Shown here: positions 5,576 through 6,665 of the stretch, in pieces
Position numbering within the stretch: the stretch's first letter is position 1
How the letters are laid out: the number at the start of each line of letters is the position of its first letter
NCBI GenBank assembly: GCA_905198295.1
Contig: CAJKBW010000125.1
Location: forward strand, 1 to 6,665
Length of the DNA stretch: 6,665 nucleotides
Origin: an uncultured Oscillospiraceae bacterium
GTDB taxonomy: Bacteria; Bacillota; Clostridia; Oscillospirales; Acutalibacteraceae
Direction: 5' to 3'
Program-made: the position numbers and the translations under genes
Notes under the pieces: generated by a model
The model's database searches: none
What the model was told of the DNA's origin: nothing
What the model saw: the letters and a program-made list of their open reading frames with translations, nothing else

Positions 5576-6049
5576 ATGACGGTCGAAGAACTGCTCGAAC
5601 AGATTGACGATATGCTGGATAAGGCGTGGAGCTTCCCGTTGTCCGGCGGAAAATGTATGGTGGAGGCGGAGCGCCTGCGCAATATCGTCGATGATATTCG
5701 CGGCAATATGCCGTCGGAAATCCGCCAGGCCAAGGCAATCGTGGCCGACCGTGCCGATATTATCGCCACCGCCAAACGGGAGGCGGAAGGGATTGTACGC
5801 AACGCGGAGGAGCGTGCCCGCCGCCTGGTCGCGCAGGAAGAGGTGGTCAAGCAGGCACAGCAGAAGGCGGACGAAATGCTCGGTCAGGTGCAGATGAAGA
5901 CCCGGGAGATGCGCCGCGGTGCCAACGATTTTGCCGAGGACGTGCTCAAGCGCACCGAGGAAACCCTTGCCCACCACCTTACCGAAATCCGGCAGGCGCG
6001 CCAAGTGCTGCGCAACCCCGCCAAGGCTAAGGAGCAGGCCGAAAATTAA
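5576..6049 (+). CDS. Conserved coiled-coil protein of unknown function
   Basis: The product is 157 aa, soluble and highly charged, with no signal peptide or membrane segment. The N-terminal part (MTVEELLEQIDDMLDKAWSF, then about 25-50) looks like a small helical head. Residues about 50-145 form a long Ala/Glu/Arg/Lys-rich helix with coiled-coil character (for example IVRNAEERARRLVAQEEVVK). Similar genes after coaD in Clostridia are often labelled 'ATPase' because they resemble the H/E stalk subunits of V-type ATPases, but no nucleotide-binding motif is present. A DivIVA-like or scaffolding role is equally possible. The gene lies 51 bases after coaD, has a purine-rich RBS (AAGGAAGGG), and is the last gene before a strong terminator, so it probably belongs to the rsmD-coaD transcript. 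No function can be assigned. Confidence 0.82.
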   Translation: MTVEELLEQIDDMLDKAWSFPLSGGKCMVEAERLRNIVDDIRGNMPSEIRQAKAIVADRADIIATAKREAEGIVRNAEERARRLVAQEEVVKQAQQKADEMLGQVQMKTREMRRGANDFAEDVLKRTEETLAHHLTEIRQARQVLRNPAKAKEQAEN

Positions 6050-6056
6050 GACGGAT

Positions 6057-6089
6057 AAAAAACGCCCGGCAGCAGCCGGGTGTTTTTTT
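6057..6089 (+). terminator. Strong intrinsic terminator of the rsmD operon
   Basis: AAAAAACGCCCGGC pairs with GCCGGGTGTTTTTT (14 bp including one G-T pair) around an AGCA tetraloop, ending in seven T residues (6083-6089). It starts 7 bases after the stop codon of the coiled-coil gene. The A-run on the 5' side means it could also act on transcripts from the right. Confidence 0.95.
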
Positions 6090-6507
6090 GCGCCGTATAG
6101 CGGCTTCCGGTTATCCTGTGTGTCCTTCCGCTTTCCATGCTGGCATACTGCGCCCAAAAATGTACCCGTTTCTGCTGCTTTTCGTCCATCCCACGTCCCT
6201 GTCATCCAGCACCTTTTCCGATTCAAGGCCCCGCCTTTTACCGGAACAGAACCTGCGTCCTCCTGCTTGCCGACCGTTTTTCCTGCCGTCTCACTTCATG
6301 CCGCCCTTACCCTCCGCGCTTCGTCTTCTCTTTCCGGCCGTATCCTTCTCCATATTTCCATCCCTCCGGAACCCGCCCGCCGGAACTCTCCTCCTCTATC
6401 CGTACCGCTTCCCCCCTGTACACTGCGCCACCGTATATTTGCCGCTCATGCATGCCCGGTTTTCCCGGACACCCTTTCTTCCTGCTGCATATACTGGGAC
6501 TGTGGAG
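6090..6507. other. Pyrimidine-rich stretch without a convincing gene
   Basis: This stretch of about 418 bases is strongly enriched in C and T on the plus strand (for example around 6320-6420). Frames stay open on the plus strand because stop codons need purines. The possible proteins are Pro/Ser/Leu-rich, lack a ribosome binding site and resemble no family, so I do not call them genes. The minus strand offers only a Gly/Glu/Lys-rich mirror of the same bias. A possible promoter for the next gene lies at its right end. Confidence 0.6.
6466..6495 (+). promoter_or_regulatory. Possible promoter of the right-edge gene
   Basis: CGGACA (6466-6471, 4 of 6) is followed by an 18-base spacer and TATACT (6490-6495, 5 of 6). 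The predicted start near 6502 lies just before the ribosome binding site. The -35 is weak. Confidence 0.4.
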
Positions 6508-6517
6508 AAAGGAGGTG
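6508..6517 (+). promoter_or_regulatory. Near-perfect Shine-Dalgarno site for the right-edge gene
   Basis: AAAGGAGGTG is almost fully complementary to the 16S rRNA 3' end and lies 6 bases before the ATG at 6524 (8 bases from the end of GGAGG). It is the strongest ribosome binding site in the window and is the main reason for calling a real gene here. Confidence 0.8.
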
Positions 6518-6523
6518 CGCCCA

Positions 6524-6665
6524 ATGATCATTGAACCGGAGATGAAGGTAATCAACTGTACCGATCCTGAACAGAACCCCGCCGCCGGCTGGAAAATTTC
6601 CGCCGACGATGCCCATGCCGCCGAGGTTCCCCGCAAACCCGACGCGATCAAATATCCGTCGTTAT
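6524..6665 (+). CDS. Unrecognised protein, N-terminal 47 codons only
   Basis: The frame is open from ATG 6524 to the right edge. The visible protein begins MIIEPEMKVINCTDPEQNP and continues AAGWKISADDAHAAEVPRKP before the window ends in DAIKYPSL. It is hydrophilic, with no signal peptide, membrane segment or known motif in the visible part. Codon use is GC-rich, as in the housekeeping genes to the left. The excellent SD supports the start. It lies after a terminator and a long pyrimidine-rich gap, so it is a separate transcription unit. I cannot name a family from this fragment. Confidence 0.7.
   Translation, partial: MIIEPEMKVINCTDPEQNPAAGWKISADDAHAAEVPRKPDAIKYPSL

Noticed and set aside
6088..6534. 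Plus-strand open frame of 148 codons (and an overlapping one in another frame)
   Set aside because: Stops are scarce in C/T-rich DNA. The start lies within the end of the operon terminator without a ribosome binding site, and the product is low-complexity Pro/Ser/Leu.
6307..6651. Minus-strand open frame of 114 codons over the pyrimidine-rich region
   Set aside because: It has no ribosome binding site, its composition reflects the pyrimidine bias of the other strand, and it overlaps the start of the better-supported right-edge gene.

Overview
The window looks like a chromosomal segment from a fairly GC-rich anaerobic Firmicute, most likely a clostridial organism of the Oscillospiraceae/Ruminococcaceae type. 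The evidence is the strong AGGAGG ribosome binding sites, consensus sigma-A promoters, the rsmD-coaD pair followed by a coiled-coil gene, and a zinc-ribbon/TPM membrane-protein pair typical of gut Clostridia. The genus is inferred from style only.

Left part (1-1200). A minus-strand gene runs off the left edge. It encodes a protein with two winged-helix-like segments that resembles regulators or replication-type proteins of clostridial mobile elements. Its codon use and composition look less GC-rich than the genes to the right. Its mRNA leader (901-965) holds two overlapping, mutually exclusive hairpins, two identical Shine-Dalgarno motifs and several in-frame starts. Next comes an intact tRNA-Pro(CGG) gene on the minus strand, with a perfect consensus promoter, an encoded CCA and a terminator. 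The accessory-looking gene lies on the 3' side of the tRNA, where integrated elements often sit, but no attachment repeat can be seen.

Middle (1285-3425). A two-gene minus-strand operon encodes a membrane-anchored double zinc-ribbon protein and a secreted/membrane TPM-domain protein. The genes are 14 bases apart and read from a near-consensus promoter. Divergently, proC (pyrroline-5-carboxylate reductase, last step of proline synthesis) has its own promoter.

Right part (4220-6665). A second consensus promoter drives rsmD (16S rRNA m2G966 methyltransferase), coaD (phosphopantetheine adenylyltransferase, coenzyme A synthesis) and a conserved coiled-coil protein of unknown function. The unit ends at a strong intrinsic terminator. 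A pyrimidine-rich stretch of about 420 bases with no convincing gene follows, and then the first 47 codons of an unrecognised gene that leaves the window on the right.

Most of the window is ordinary housekeeping sequence. The most distinctive signal is the start-site/hairpin arrangement in front of the accessory gene at the left. I found no CRISPR array, complete transposon, toxin-antitoxin pair or defence system.
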